Source of the DNA: Zygnema cylindricum
Lineage: Eukaryota > Streptophyta > Zygnematophyceae > Zygnematales > Zygnemataceae
Direction: 5' to 3'
NCBI GenBank assembly: GCA_037447655.1
Contig: JBBHKE010002877.1
Span: forward strand, 1-40,762
Length of the DNA: 40,762 bases
Under the pieces are notes generated by a model. The model was not told where the DNA came from. It worked only from the letters and a program-made list of their open reading frames with translations, and searched no databases. Each line of letters starts with the position of its first letter. Positions within the stretch are counted from its first letter, which is position 1. The position numbers and the translations under genes were made by a program. Shown here in pieces: positions 32,501 through 40,762 of the stretch.

Positions 32501-33721
32501 TTTCGAATGTAAATTCTGTTTCAAATATAAATTTCTGCTTCAAATATAAATTTCTTTTCAAATATAAATTTCTCTTTCAAATCATCGTTTTGAAAAAATA
32601 CGGCGACTATGGTTTGAAAAGTTTTGAGGTCCAACTTTGTTGGGCAACTGAGAAAACTCTGTAATTAAAAAAGTGCCCATCGTTATTAGTGTTCAAGATT
32701 CATAAGCAATAATGAGAAATTATAATATATATTACTAATTGAGTGCAATTGGAGACATGGCAGGTTCCCGTCCACTCCCGTAAATAGAGTTGTTAACACT
32801 ATTTTATGATTTTTGGCCCAAAAAAGGCACGACCCAATTCGTGTTGTTAACTATGACAATAGTGTAGTATACAAACCTAATTTGATGTATGGATTTTGGG
32901 TGTCTGTCACCGATAGGATTAAGGATGAGAACTGTAAATGGCTTTACTCTCCGGACCTCCAGTATATTATTTCAAACAAACAGAAGAAAAAATAACGATA
33001 ACGCCAGTATTGCGAGTACAATAGTTACATTGCAGTAGCAATAACTGTCATTTTTTCTGTTGGTCTTTTTTTTCTTTTCAGATCCTTTAACTGCGAAAAA
33101 TGGCATATACTCGTTTGATCTTTTTTCTTTCTCTTTTGTGTTGTATTGTAAGGGCATTCAAGTCTGACTGTTTAAAACTGTCGTCAGACTTTTTTTTTTT
33201 TTTTTCCCTTTTTTTTTTCTTTTTTGCTTTGTTTTTTTTTTTTTTTTTTTCACTTTTTCACCTTTTCACTTTTTTTTCTCGTTCGCTTTTTCTCTTTACT
33301 TTTTCGCTTCTTTTTCTTTTTCACTTTTTTCCTTCTTCACTTTTGTTCCTTTGTTAACTTTTTTTCTTCCTGCTCCTTTTTTACAGGTCATTTGACTGCA
33401 AAAAGTGACGTTTATTCTTTTGGAGTCATGCTTTTGGAACTTCTGACGGGACGAAAAGCGGCGTTTCATTTAGATAAGACTTTGACGGCCTGGATTCGTC
33501 CACATCTTTTGGAAAGGCATTTAAATTTGAACATGATTGTGGACCCAAATCTCGGAAATAAATACTCGCAACGATCGGCGTCCACGATGGCAAAATTGGC
33601 AAAACATTGTATTGAAATTAACCCGGAGTTTCGACCGCAAATGAAGGATTTGGTGGAGGCGTTAAAACCGAACTCGATACAAGGAGAGGAGCTGAAAGCG
33701 ATCGAAGAGGTAGAGCAATAG
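26498..33721 (+). CDS. Receptor-like cytoplasmic kinase (RLCK, PBL/PCRK-like), six exons, 335 aa
   Basis: A Ser/Thr protein kinase predicted to act at the plasma membrane in signalling downstream of surface receptors. Exons are 26498-26534, 27576-27814, 29197-29335, 30886-31022, 31669-31789 and 33387-33721; together 1008 nt with consistent phases (1,0,1,0,1) and GT-AG borders. The N-terminus MGGCLSS fits N-myristoylation at Gly2 and palmitoylation at Cys4. Kinase motifs: glycine loop GEGSFGKV (49-56), Lys78 in AIK, probable helix-C Glu94, hinge LLVYEFM (122-128), HRD 172-174 with Lys176 and Asn179, DFG 192-194, activation-loop TT 207-208, GTYGY 212-216, Asp232, Arg307. No extracellular or membrane domain is present. 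Lys220 replaces the usual APE Glu. The sub-family name rests on pattern, especially [11 protein letters not shown] and the AWIRPHL/IVDPNL block. The N-terminal segment is short for the family. Confidence 0.88.
26826..27085 (+). repeat. GTTTCC-type hexamer minisatellite in kinase intron 1
   Basis: Variants of GTTTCCGTTTCCTTTCCAG repeat for about 260 bp. On the minus strand this reads as Gly/Asn/Glu/Thr-rich peptide, an artefact of the repeat. Confidence 0.8.
27224..27370 (+). repeat. CT and CCCTCT microsatellite in kinase intron 1
   Basis: CT dinucleotides (27236-27258) pass into a run of CCCTCT units that ends at 27370. Part of a strongly pyrimidine-biased intron. Confidence 0.9.
27576..27814 (+). 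CDS. Kinase exon 2 (N-lobe)
   Basis: It follows the acceptor TTTAAATGCAG and ends before GTAAGG. Residues 13-92 include [15 protein letters not shown], the glycine loop and the β3 Lys78 (LAIKRLN), ending FKEWL. Confidence 0.92.
28895..29190 (+). repeat. GAAATGAAAT-type pentamer tract in kinase intron 2
   Basis: About 290 bp of near-pure purine plus T, built on GAAAT or AAATG words (dense from about 29035), ends just before the exon 3 acceptor. It displaces the usual pyrimidine tract: only ACTTTGCAG precedes the exon. Confidence 0.85.
29197..29335 (+). CDS. Kinase exon 3 (helix C to hinge)
   Basis: Bounded by TTTGCAG and GTCAGT. Residues 93-138 include Glu94, [13 protein letters not shown] and the hinge [12 protein letters not shown], ending HLF plus one base. 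Confidence 0.92.
29396..29744 (+). mobile_element. Diverged MITE family E copy (E4) in kinase intron 3
   Basis: The left end ACGTGTATCGCTATTAATG matches E1, with CATCTTTTCTCCGTAGACA, and the right part has CGATCGCAGCCGTCGGATG and TATGTTTTAAGTGGCAAAAA as in E2. The far right terminus (ACACTAATAATGGTACACTG) is diverged. The centre has been replaced or expanded by CCCTAAA-like repeats. Confidence 0.55.
29471..29600 (+). repeat. Degenerate telomere-like CCCTAAA repeats inside E4
   Basis: Words CCCTAAAAA, CCCTTAAAA and CCCTAGAGAA recur for about 130 bp. They resemble the plant telomere repeat CCCTAAA with extra A residues. A similar tract lies in intron 5. Confidence 0.75.
30000..30740 (+). repeat. 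About 740-bp polypyrimidine tract in kinase intron 3
   Basis: An almost pure C/T strand made of CCCTCC, CCCTTC and CTCTCC words, with few interruptions (notably near 30340-30395). Long frames on both strands across it are low-complexity artefacts. A GA-rich segment follows at 30736-30816 and could pair with it. Confidence 0.92.
30886..31022 (+). CDS. Kinase exon 4 (catalytic loop)
   Basis: Bounded by TTTTCCAG and GTAAAA. Residues 139-184 include [10 protein letters not shown] and the catalytic loop [16 protein letters not shown] decayed copy of its 3' end lies in the next intron at about 31231-31260. Confidence 0.92.
31230..31280 (+). pseudogene. Decayed partial duplicate of kinase exon 4 and its donor
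   Basis: The segment reads GASSVLLNE followed by GTAAAGAAGC. The end of exon 4 reads KASNVLLDE followed by GTAAAAGAAGC. An acceptor-like TTTTTTTCTCAG precedes it. The piece would be 31 nt, which would break the frame if spliced in, so it is probably a fossil duplication. Confidence 0.65.
31669..31789 (+). CDS. Kinase exon 5 (DFG to APE region)
   Basis: Bounded by TTTTTCAG and GTATAG. Residues 185-224 run from [12 protein letters not shown] to [13 protein letters not shown]. The codon at 31774-31776 is AAA (Lys220), where kinases of this class usually have Glu. Confidence 0.92.
32155..32280 (+). repeat. Degenerate telomere-like repeats in kinase intron 5
   Basis: Words AACCTAAAAAAACC, CCCTAAAAAA and CCCTGAAAAA repeat for about 120 bp, similar to the tract at 29471-29600. 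Confidence 0.75.
33190..33386 (+). repeat. T-rich tract before kinase exon 6
   Basis: Runs of T with interspersed CACTTTTTC words extend to the acceptor TTTTTTACAG, forming an unusually long pyrimidine tract. Confidence 0.85.
33387..33721 (+). CDS. Kinase exon 6 (C-lobe, stop)
   Basis: It follows TTTTTTACAG and ends with TAG at 33719-33721. Residues 225-335 include [33 protein letters not shown] and [13 protein letters not shown], then a short acidic tail ending EEVEQ. Confidence 0.93.
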
Positions 33722-34540
33722 CTCCACTCGGTGGTTGGAAAAGGGATGAAGTGGAAAAGACAAAAGAAAAATAAAAAGAAAAAGAAAAAGGGAAAAAAAG
33801 AAAAAGAAAAATAAAAACGAAAACTTAAACGAAACCAAAAACAAAAACATGACCAAACAAGGGAAGGGGAGAAGGGAGGGAGAAAAGAACGGTGGTGAAA
33901 GTTGGTAAAAACGGGTCTATATGTGTCACTGGGTCAATGCGTAAAAAGTGGTTTACCGTGAGTCAGATTGTGTCAAAACAGGCATGTTTTTTGTTTTTTT
34001 TTTCCTTATATATACATATATTACATATATATACATGTATTGTATTCTGGTTTAGAGTTGTGTTTCATGCTCCAAAAAAAAAAAATTAGACGGTACAAAC
34101 TAGACTTAGTACAACATTTCCCGACTTACATAATCGTCTTTTAGTGTTGATTCGATGTTTTAGAGGTCATAAATGGGCTTTAAGGTTTGTCATAGATACT
34201 TGTTTGACTTTCGAGGTCATTTATTGATATGTAGAGAGAGAGAGAGAGAAAGATAGAGAGAGAGAAGGTAATAGAGAGAGAGAAGGTAATAGAGAGAGAG
34301 AGAAGGTAAGGAATAAAAAGAAATTGTAGACCTACACATTAATTATGGTCCATTATCTTTCTTGTGATGTGACGTATTATTGTTTTGAGGTTGTCTCTTA
34401 GGTCAAAAGTCAGTGACAAAAAATGTTGGTTTAATTGTGCATTCTCCCTCTTCCCCCGGAAATTAAGTCGATTTGCCATTTTTTAAGGCAATTGTGGAAT
34501 AGCTTTTGTAACTACATTTGTAACTCATCATGTTCAACGG
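33722..34540. other. Kinase 3' flank
   Basis: Several AATAAA words (near 33770 and 33809) could serve as polyadenylation signals. An A/G-rich stretch follows the stop. A GA microsatellite with GAAGGTAATAGA units lies at 34233-34310. No gene seen. Confidence 0.4.
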
Positions 34541-34559
34541 ATGTTTCAGTTTTACGGTA

Positions 34560-35615
34560 TTGTTTGGTTTGAAGGGCAGTGCTTTTGTGTGGAGTTTACA
34601 CGTTTTTGTGTGGAGTTAATACATTTTTATATGGAGTTAAATACCAATGTTGTGTATCGGGTAAAAATATATCGCGATAAATCCGATATTCGGTGTATTG
34701 ATTATCGATTGGTGAGAGGCCTCGATATGGTACGGCAATCCGTACGGAAGCCAAACGGCATTGTGATAACCCAGCTTTGGTAGAACGTGTTGAGGTCATT
34801 TGCAATGGCAAAGAAATCGTCGATGAGAGGACTTACTACGTTGATCAACTGATAGCATACTATTGTAATAGCTAGTATCAATTTTGAAAAAAAAACAATA
34901 TGACGAGTCATTTAAGTGCACTTCCTATCACTATGATAATTAGTACAACTATTTTATTTTTTTATGTTTATTTCAAAAAGCAAAAGTTTGATGTTAAAAC
35001 CTTTTTCCTTTTTCCTTTTTCCTTCAATCCCTCTCTATTCTTTTTCACTCCCTCTTCACATTTTTCAATTATGCTTTTTTTTAAGTATTATTATTCTTTT
35101 CTCTCTTCTAAAAAAAATAAAATAAAAATACGTAAAAAAAAAGAACATTAGAATAAATGAAAGTTATAAATGAAAGTGTAATGCTTCACATTTTTAAATT
35201 ATGATTTTTGACATTATTTTTGGGATATAATCTTGCCGGCTAGTGAAGTAAGTATTTATGACAATCTGCGGTGGCGCCACGGGCTGGGCTTTTGAATTTT
35301 TTTGGACCTAGCGTCAATTTCGATATTTCGCCGTAGAAAATGTATCCAATTATCAGCCGATATATCGAAAAAATATTGCAATGTTGGCCTCCTCGATATA
35401 CCGAAGTGATATTTCGATTATCGGGTACCCAAATTAGGTACATATCGAATATCGGCTAGGGGCCTTCGATACACAACACTATTAAATACGTTCTTGTATA
35501 GAGTTAACGCGTTTTTGTACGCTTTTATACGAAGTTTATACGTTTTTATGAAGAGTTGAATACGTTTTTGTATGGGGTTGACAAGTTTTTGTATGGAGTT
35601 AATACGCTTGAAAAA
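34560..35615 (+). repeat. GTTTTTGTATGGAGTTAATAC minisatellite split by F1
   Basis: About three units (34580-34644) lie left of F1 and about five (35482-35615) right of it. Removing F1 and one octamer restores a continuous array. Confidence 0.75.
34645..35481 (+). mobile_element. hAT-like non-autonomous element family F, copy F1
   Basis: An 837-bp element whose left end CAATGTTGTGTATCGGG and inverted right end TAGTGTTGTGTATCGAAGG share most positions and fit the YARNG start of hAT elements. Identical octamers TTAAATAC flank it (34637-34644 and 35482-35489). Both ends are rich in TATCG words. No transposase frame. The insertion splits a minisatellite built on GTTTTTGTATGGAGTTAATAC. Confidence 0.75.
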
Positions 35616-36180
35616 AAAAAAACATATTGGACAGCTTTGTTTAAATTTTTTTCTCCCTTTTTTGTTCCTTGTTTTCGTTGTTTGGAAAATGACCCCATGC
35701 TTGGATATATTTTTTATGTTGTTGTTTGTGTTGTTCTTTGAAATTTAATTTTTGATTTTGAGTTTGATTTTGATTTTGATTCTTGATTTTGACTTTGGTT
35801 ACCGGTTCTCGGACTTTCTCGTCCTCTTGGTTTCCCCTTTTTTTTCGTTTGCATTTTTTCGTATTTTGTATGTTTTTGTGTGTTCCTCCTCTTGTTTATA
35901 TTTTTCCCTAACTTTGAAATGATTACTATTGTTGGGCTTATTATTATTATTACAGCGTTCCTCGTGGCTTTCAAATTTTGACGGTTCAGTTAAATTGACA
36001 ATCATCATGTTAGGAAGAATGTCAAGACTGTTAATAAGAGGAACGATGGTTGTTAGGGTGTAAATTTTCTCTGCGATTGGTCCGTTTTTATTTTATTTTT
36101 AAAGACATAAAAAAGCAAAAAGGGAAATAGTGGACCAATGACAATGAAACACGTAACAGACAGATAACAGTTGAAACAGA

Positions 36181-36252
36181 TAAGAAAGACTGTGTTTTTA
36201 TTCAGTCATGATTGCCTAAGAAAGACTGTGTTTTTATTCAGTCATGATTGCC
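36181..36252 (+). repeat. Perfect 36-bp tandem duplication
   Basis: Units 36181-36216 and 36217-36252, starting TAAGAAAGACTGTG, are identical. It lies just upstream of LINE copy 2. Confidence 0.93.
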
Positions 36253-36898
36253 TAACTGGGAGTTTCCTAACCAAGAAGTGCCCAACCTTCGGCAACCTTC
36301 GGCTATAGTTTCCTCTTAGGGTTTTTTGTTACATTCTCTTCGAGTATCCGGCGCCAAAATTTGGCGTGCAGGAACTATACAGAAAACATTTTCAATGACC
36401 TTTCCATTCGTGGGGTGAATCGGCTCCATCCGTTCTCTAGTTTTTTCCTAATCGGCTCTGCCAATTTCGGCCGATTTCCTTTTTTCTTTTCATGGACGTC
36501 TCTTACCATCTTTACCACTCAATTTGCCATGCCATTTGCAAGTATTTCGGATAATTTATTTTTTTGCCGACGGCACGGACGCCTCGGCCATGGTTTCCCA
36601 CTAACTTTTTCTGGCCTTCTCTTTGTGTATCCGGCGTCAAATTTGGCGTGAAGTAGGCCGCAAGCTTTTTTGACTATCTTTCTTCTATCACCCAAGGAGC
36701 GTGTTTTATTTCACTTTTTATTTTACCTACTCTGGCCCACCAAGGAGAGCTTTCCGGGCGGATTTTACCCTTCCACCCAGCGCGCCCAATCTCAAACCGG
36801 ATTTGGCTCGTCCCTTGGTTACTACTCGCCTTCTGTGGAGTGGTCTCCTGTTGGAGTTTTCAGTTTTGTATCTTCTACGACACAGTATCACGTTCTCC

Positions 36899-37339
36899 AT
36901 GGCTCCTCAAAAGCGACGGGCGTCCCGATCTCCGTCTCCCTCTTCTTCCGATCACGTGCGGCCTCGATTAGCCGCCTCAGTTGAGCCCCCTACCCCTCTC
37001 CTTGCGAACCCCCAGTGTGAATCTCTCTCTCATTTGCAATCCCTTCCATTGGGTCATTTGTCAACCTTGCACGTGCAACAACACCCTCCTATAACCGTGT
37101 CCGCCTCCACAAACTCAACCATGCCCGTCGACCCACAACCCGCACCCACTCTTAACCCTATTCCATCCCCTTCCGTAAAACTTCCACATTCACTTCCCCA
37201 TACTAGCCTTTATCGCCCTCCTCATCGTCGAGAACAATCACACCTTGAACTTTCTACCTCTCTTTCACCACTACATCTATCACGACCCCCAATTTCTCTT
37301 GGTGGTTCATTGGTTTCGGATGTGGATCCATCAAGCTAA
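36899..37339 (+). pseudogene. LINE copy 2 N-terminal frame
   Basis: From ATG 36899 the frame reads MAPQKRRASRSPSPSSSDHV and continues Pro/Ser/His-rich for 146 codons to a TAA at 37337-37339. The basic start followed by low-complexity Pro/Ser resembles retrotransposon N-termini. The first ATG follows the leader monomers. The next homologous frame starts after a break. Confidence 0.45.
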
Positions 37340-37539
37340 ACGTCACATCCTCCATCTTCAACCCCTTTATTGCCGACCCCTCTAGTTTTGGAGAAGACAT
37401 CAACTCCCGTACCCAACGCGGGGCCCTTCTCGAATTCCATGTCTTAGGTATGGCAAGTTGTACGCCGCAGGGGCAAGTGTCTAAAGACATTCGAAAGCTT
37501 GTCCGAGGACCAAGGCTAACATTCCCCCTTCTTCCCCTG

Positions 37540-38040
37540 AACATCTTACGCAACCTCCTGATCGTCGTCAACCATCTGCGTCTGATTGGCAATTTGTTCG
37601 ACGCCTTGATGTTCTTGGGTGCTATCACTTGGGCTACACGCGTCCGCGTCTTTACACCCCTATTCCCCATCATTTTCGGGAACTTGTCCAAACAACTTTG
37701 CGTTTTCATTTGGATTTATTGGTTAATGATGTTTCAAATGAAGTAGCATGGCATCTACTATTCATATTTCCGCTTTGGGTTCTAACTTTCCCACCCCGAG
37801 GGGGAGCTAGTGGAGCTCGTGAGACTAGGGCTCGATGTCAGCGCTTTTTGCCTGGCGATTGGGAGTCTTTACAACAAGAGCACACAGATCGAGTTATTGG
37901 CTTTTATGTTTCACCTCCTCGTCGTCACGCCCCATTACCAAGTTATACCGCGAAACTGCACCGAACTGTCCTCCTTAGTCGTTCGGGTGAATTTGTCGAA
38001 CTGCGCCAGCTCTTCGGCCTTTCACACCCTCTCCATTCTT
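37540..38040 (+). pseudogene. LINE copy 2 region before the reverse transcriptase
   Basis: Frame 37629-38042 includes HFRELVQTTLRFHLDL, AWHLLFIFP, PPRGGASGARETRARCQRFL and GDWESLQQEH. The RGG/RET/RFL block also occurs in LINE copy 1 near 2555. It is followed by a frame change. Confidence 0.55.
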
Positions 38041-38059
38041 AGAGGCAACTGTTGACGCG

Positions 38060-38452
38060 TTAAGTTTGTTGCATCCTCTTACACTTGTCGACATCCTCTC
38101 ATTTGTTGAAGAGCATGATCCTTTTGAATAATTTGATTTGGATCATGAAGCCTTCACCAAGGCCCTCATCAACTCCCCTCACCTTTCGGCGGGCGGTCCT
38201 TCAGGGATGGTTTATGAATTACTTCGTGATATCTTTCCTCCTGAGACCCCATCCCAAGGATTGGAACTCCTCTTTAAGGAAGCCTCTAAAAAGGCTCGTT
38301 GTCACATTCCCCATACTGTAGTCGCGCTTCTTTCTGTCGCTGGACTTGTGGTTATTTCTAAGCGTGCTATGGAAATTCGTCCAATCGCCATTGTTGGAAT
38401 TTTGTACCGCTTGGTGGCTTGTGCTATTTGCATCCAGCTCTAAGGAGCGTTT
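38060..38452 (+). pseudogene. LINE copy 2 reverse transcriptase, N-terminal part
   Basis: It encodes HLSAGGPSGMVYELLRDI, VAGLVVISKRAMEIRPIAIV and LYRLVACAICIQL, corresponding to the GPSG...LRPI...RL blocks of LINE reverse transcriptases. TAA codons near 38129 and 38441 interrupt it. The frame resumes beyond the inserted solo LTR. Confidence 0.7.
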
Positions 38453-39630
38453 TGAAACTCTGTGTGCTCCATTGCCCACAGAAATCGCAGATCCAAAAGA
38501 AGCTAATCTACATAGTGCCGACTCCAAATTGATATAAACCCAAATGACTGACCCCTTGAAATTCAGAAACCCATTATAGCTTCACCCCTGTGAAATAAGA
38601 CTTTCTGTGTGCTCAGTTCCACCACAGAATGCAAAGTTAGAATATGAGTTTTGGACACATTCACCCACTTTCACTTTCCCTTAGAAATGTAGCCACCCTG
38701 GCAGACAAAAACTCTTGACTAACTACACCCTTGTGTAGCGTTGACTCCCCTGAGTCTACAGCAAAAAGAATCACTGAAAATGGTCAAGTAAATTGATAGT
38801 TATGAATGGTCAAAGATGACCTTTGTGCAGGAGCTCTCTCGGAGAGAGGCTGCTACCTACTAAATTTTATAAGTCCTATCTCTCTCTAAAAATCTATCTA
38901 CTGATGTACGGCACCAATCAAATTCCTGTGTCGTACAAAAAAGTACATGTGCAGTTGTACTTTCTGTACGGCCATCGTACGACATGGCCAAAATGTCGAC
39001 ACATGTCATATCTGGAATGGTTCCCGTAATCTCCGCAGTTGGCGCAATCCTACGTTGTCACGTCACGTGTCACATGACGTGGCGATGACAGTAAAATGCC
39101 AAAAGTACATATTCCGTGATCGCGGCGCCTATCGTGGCCGTCCGATCAAAACCGGATACAACTATAGCCGTTGAAAATATACGCGCGGTATTTGGTTCGT
39201 GTTTGAGATAAATGCGAGGTATCTGTTTCATATAATACATTAAAATTGTACAAAAATTGTATCTATGCATTACGTGTCTATATCCCGTTAAAAAAACTAG
39301 TCTACGTGTGATAGAATAAATATTTATCAAACCTACTATATCGTACCACTATTCCTAGACTTATAGGTTAAGGCTGCTGGCTGACTTGACGGTCGGCAGG
39401 TACCCGGATCAAATCTCGGGTCCGTCAAACATTTTAGGTAACTCTATCAAGATTTGCCTTCCGGTCTTATGGACAGCGTAGGCAACCATGGATTTAACTC
39501 CTCCTCAAGTCTTCAGTGACTGCGACAAGTGTGGGGACTTGAGTGAAGAGTTAGAGGCAAACTGTCAGTGTCTCCTCTTTTGTCTTTTATTTTACAATCT
39601 CTAGACCTAGAAAATACTTAAATTTCAACA
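38453..39630 (+). mobile_element. Solo LTR, family C, copy C6 (complete)
   Basis: A 1178-bp sequence begins TGAAACTC, ends TTTCAACA (TG...CA termini) and is flanked by a perfect 5-bp duplication CGTTT (38448-38452 and 39631-39635). Removing it with one CGTTT joins the LINE frame (...CIQL-stop-GAF then HDHFLPHQFGVAT), matching LINE copy 1, where no insertion exists. Inside are ACTACACCCTTGTGTAG, GTACGACATGGCC, an E-box/G-box-like CACGTGTCACATGACGTGG, an AATAAA at about 39315 and the GGATCAAATCTCGG motif. No coding part remains, as expected after LTR-LTR recombination. It is the reference copy for C1-C5. Confidence 0.85.
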
Positions 39631-40261
39631 CGTTTCACGACCATTTTTTGCCGCATCAATTTGGTGTTGCTACGAAAGGGGGCTGTGAGGCAGTTATCCA
39701 TGGCTTGCGAACTGTTTTGGATCTGCATCCCGATTGGGTGGTCCTTCAAGTGGATGTGGCTATCGCCTTCAATACAATTGATCGTAATGTTATTTTCCGA
39801 GAACTACGACATGCACCTTGACCTATCAACCAATTGTTCCATTTTGTACGATCATTTTATGCTCGGCCTAACTCGCTACTCTTTCCCCTTGGGGGTCCTT
39901 TGGGTGATGTTGCCACTTTAGAGTCCGCAACCAGCACTCGCCAAGGTGATCTTTTAGGGGCACCTCTTTTTGCTCTCGCCCATCTTCAAGCATTACGAGC
40001 GTCAGCCACAGCCTTCCCGAGTTGCTTATTTCCTTCAATCGCGGATGGCACGCATATCATGGGTCCGCGCGATCATGTTTTTTATGCTTTCTCTCATTTT
40101 GCAAACCAACTTCATCGGATTGGGCTCTCTGTTAAACCATCTAAGTGTGTGGCTTGGTGCCCACGAGGTTTGTCGTCGGATTGCCCGCTCCCTAACGGTT
40201 TTCGTCTTGCATCTCACGATGAGGGTATCAAGGCTTTAGGTTGCCCTATTGGTAGTATTTC
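39631..40261 (+). pseudogene. LINE copy 2 reverse transcriptase, catalytic part
   Basis: It encodes PHQFGVATKGGCEAVIHGL, DLHPDWVVLQVDVAIAFNTI (the palm block with the first catalytic Asp), TRQGDLLGAPLFALA, and IADGTHIMG where active enzymes have (F/Y)ADD. The second Asp of that box is Gly. It continues with GLSVKPSKCVAWCP and IKALGCPIGS. A stop near 39822 and a frameshift around 40262 break it. Confidence 0.75.
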
Positions 40262-40263
40262 CT

Positions 40264-40762
40264 TTGTCACCAGGTTGTTGAAGATGCGTTGTTGGAGATT
40301 TTTTCTCATAGCAACGACCTCCCCAAGTTGTAAGACACACAAATGGCGTTTGCGATCTTGATCCGTTCTTTTGCTCAGCGCCCTCTTTATCTTGCGCGGA
40401 CCTTACCACCTACGACTTTTTTTTTGTCTTCCCTTAAATATTTTGACCACAAACTTTTGGTTGTGCTTCATCACCTCGTTGATTATGGGATTTTTGATTG
40501 TCCGGAGGGGCCACTCGTTCGTCAACAAGCCAACCTCCCTATTTCCAGCGGCGGTTTAGGTTTGATTTACGTGGCCAAAGTTGCGCCAGCCGCGTATTTG
40601 GGTAGTTGGGCTTTGGTGGTTCCTACCATCACTTATCGTTTCATTGTGGATGATGTCCCCATTTTGGCGCAAGTTGTCTCTAAGGTGGAAGACGGGCTAT
40701 TTCCATTTCACCAAGCTCTCCTTTCAACTCGTGCGCTACTACCCCTAGACGATCGAAACAAA
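40264..40762 (+). pseudogene. LINE copy 2 post-RT region (continues past the window)
   Basis: In a shifted frame: VEDALLEIFSHSNDLPKL, then after one stop MAFAILIRSFAQRPLYLART, FDHKLLVVLHHLV, GGLGLIYVAKVAPAAYLGSW and more, open to the last base. The GGLGL...YLGS block recurs in LINE copy 1 near 4080-4135. The endonuclease part would follow outside the window. Confidence 0.7.

Larger units (their letters stand above)
36330..40762 (+). mobile_element. Non-LTR retrotransposon (LINE copy 2), interrupted and running off the window
   Basis: In order: a 5' leader with two related monomers (about 36332 and 36612, both with TATCCGGCG and ATTTGGCGTG), an N-terminal basic/Ser/Pro-rich frame from ATG 36899, a mid region (37540-38040), and reverse transcriptase blocks at 38060-38450 and 39650-40260, then a C-terminal part open to the window end. 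An inserted solo LTR occupies 38453-39630. Only about 700 bp separate the first ATG from the reverse transcriptase-side homology, with no apurinic endonuclease recognised. Together with LINE copy 3 this suggests the class with a C-terminal restriction-like endonuclease. Stops and frameshifts make it inactive. Confidence 0.75.

Overview
This looks like nuclear DNA of a land plant or close streptophyte relative, more likely a non-seed lineage. The evidence is a plant-type receptor-like cytoplasmic kinase with GT-AG introns, degenerate CCCTAAA-like telomeric motifs, plant-style hAT and PIF/Harbinger-like MITEs, Ty1/copia remains, and non-LTR retrotransposons that appear to carry a C-terminal restriction-like endonuclease. 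No bacterial-type gene, tRNA, rRNA or CRISPR array is convincing. The lineage is inference; the sequence alone does not name the species. A run of 10 N at 17979-17988 marks an assembly gap.

Layout. 1-175: 3' end of an unidentified coiled-coil-like reading frame. 1.48-1.67 kb: small MITE (family E). About 1.75-4.45 kb: decayed LINE on the plus strand. 4.69-7.40 kb: end of a PIF-like element and two related LTR-like repeats (family C). 7.40-10.35 kb: decayed Ty1/copia on the minus strand (gag, zinc knuckle, protease, pre-integrase), interrupted near 8.13-8.94 kb. 10.4-12.4 kb: two more family C copies, a family B relic and a 157-bp tandem duplication. 13.4-15.9 kb: a nest of DNA transposons (E3 contains B2, which contains A4; A1 sits at the edge of E3). 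16.31-16.78 kb: a probable first exon of an unknown gene, followed by a minisatellite. 17.2-19.5 kb: repeats around the gap. 19.9-23.8 kb: MITEs E2, A2 and A3 and a LINE 3' end on the minus strand. 23.9-24.5 kb: 49-bp minisatellite between long direct repeats.

26.28-33.72 kb holds the one complete gene I can reconstruct. It is a six-exon receptor-like cytoplasmic kinase of 335 residues, starting MGGC (predicted lipid-anchored) and ending at 33721. All five introns have GT-AG borders and the phases agree at every junction. The introns hold long polypyrimidine tracts, hexamer and pentamer repeats, telomere-like repeats, a MITE and a small duplicated piece of exon 4. Immediately upstream of the start codon lies a same-strand array of eleven W-box hexamers at roughly 10-bp steps, which suggests control by WRKY factors. 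The kinase has all catalytic residues but carries Lys where the APE motif normally has Glu.

34.6-35.5 kb is an 837-bp hAT-like element inserted in a minisatellite. 36.3-40.76 kb is a second plus-strand LINE, running off the window, split by a 1178-bp solo LTR with a perfect 5-bp target duplication. Overall: one plant signalling gene in a dense, nested field of mostly dead mobile elements.
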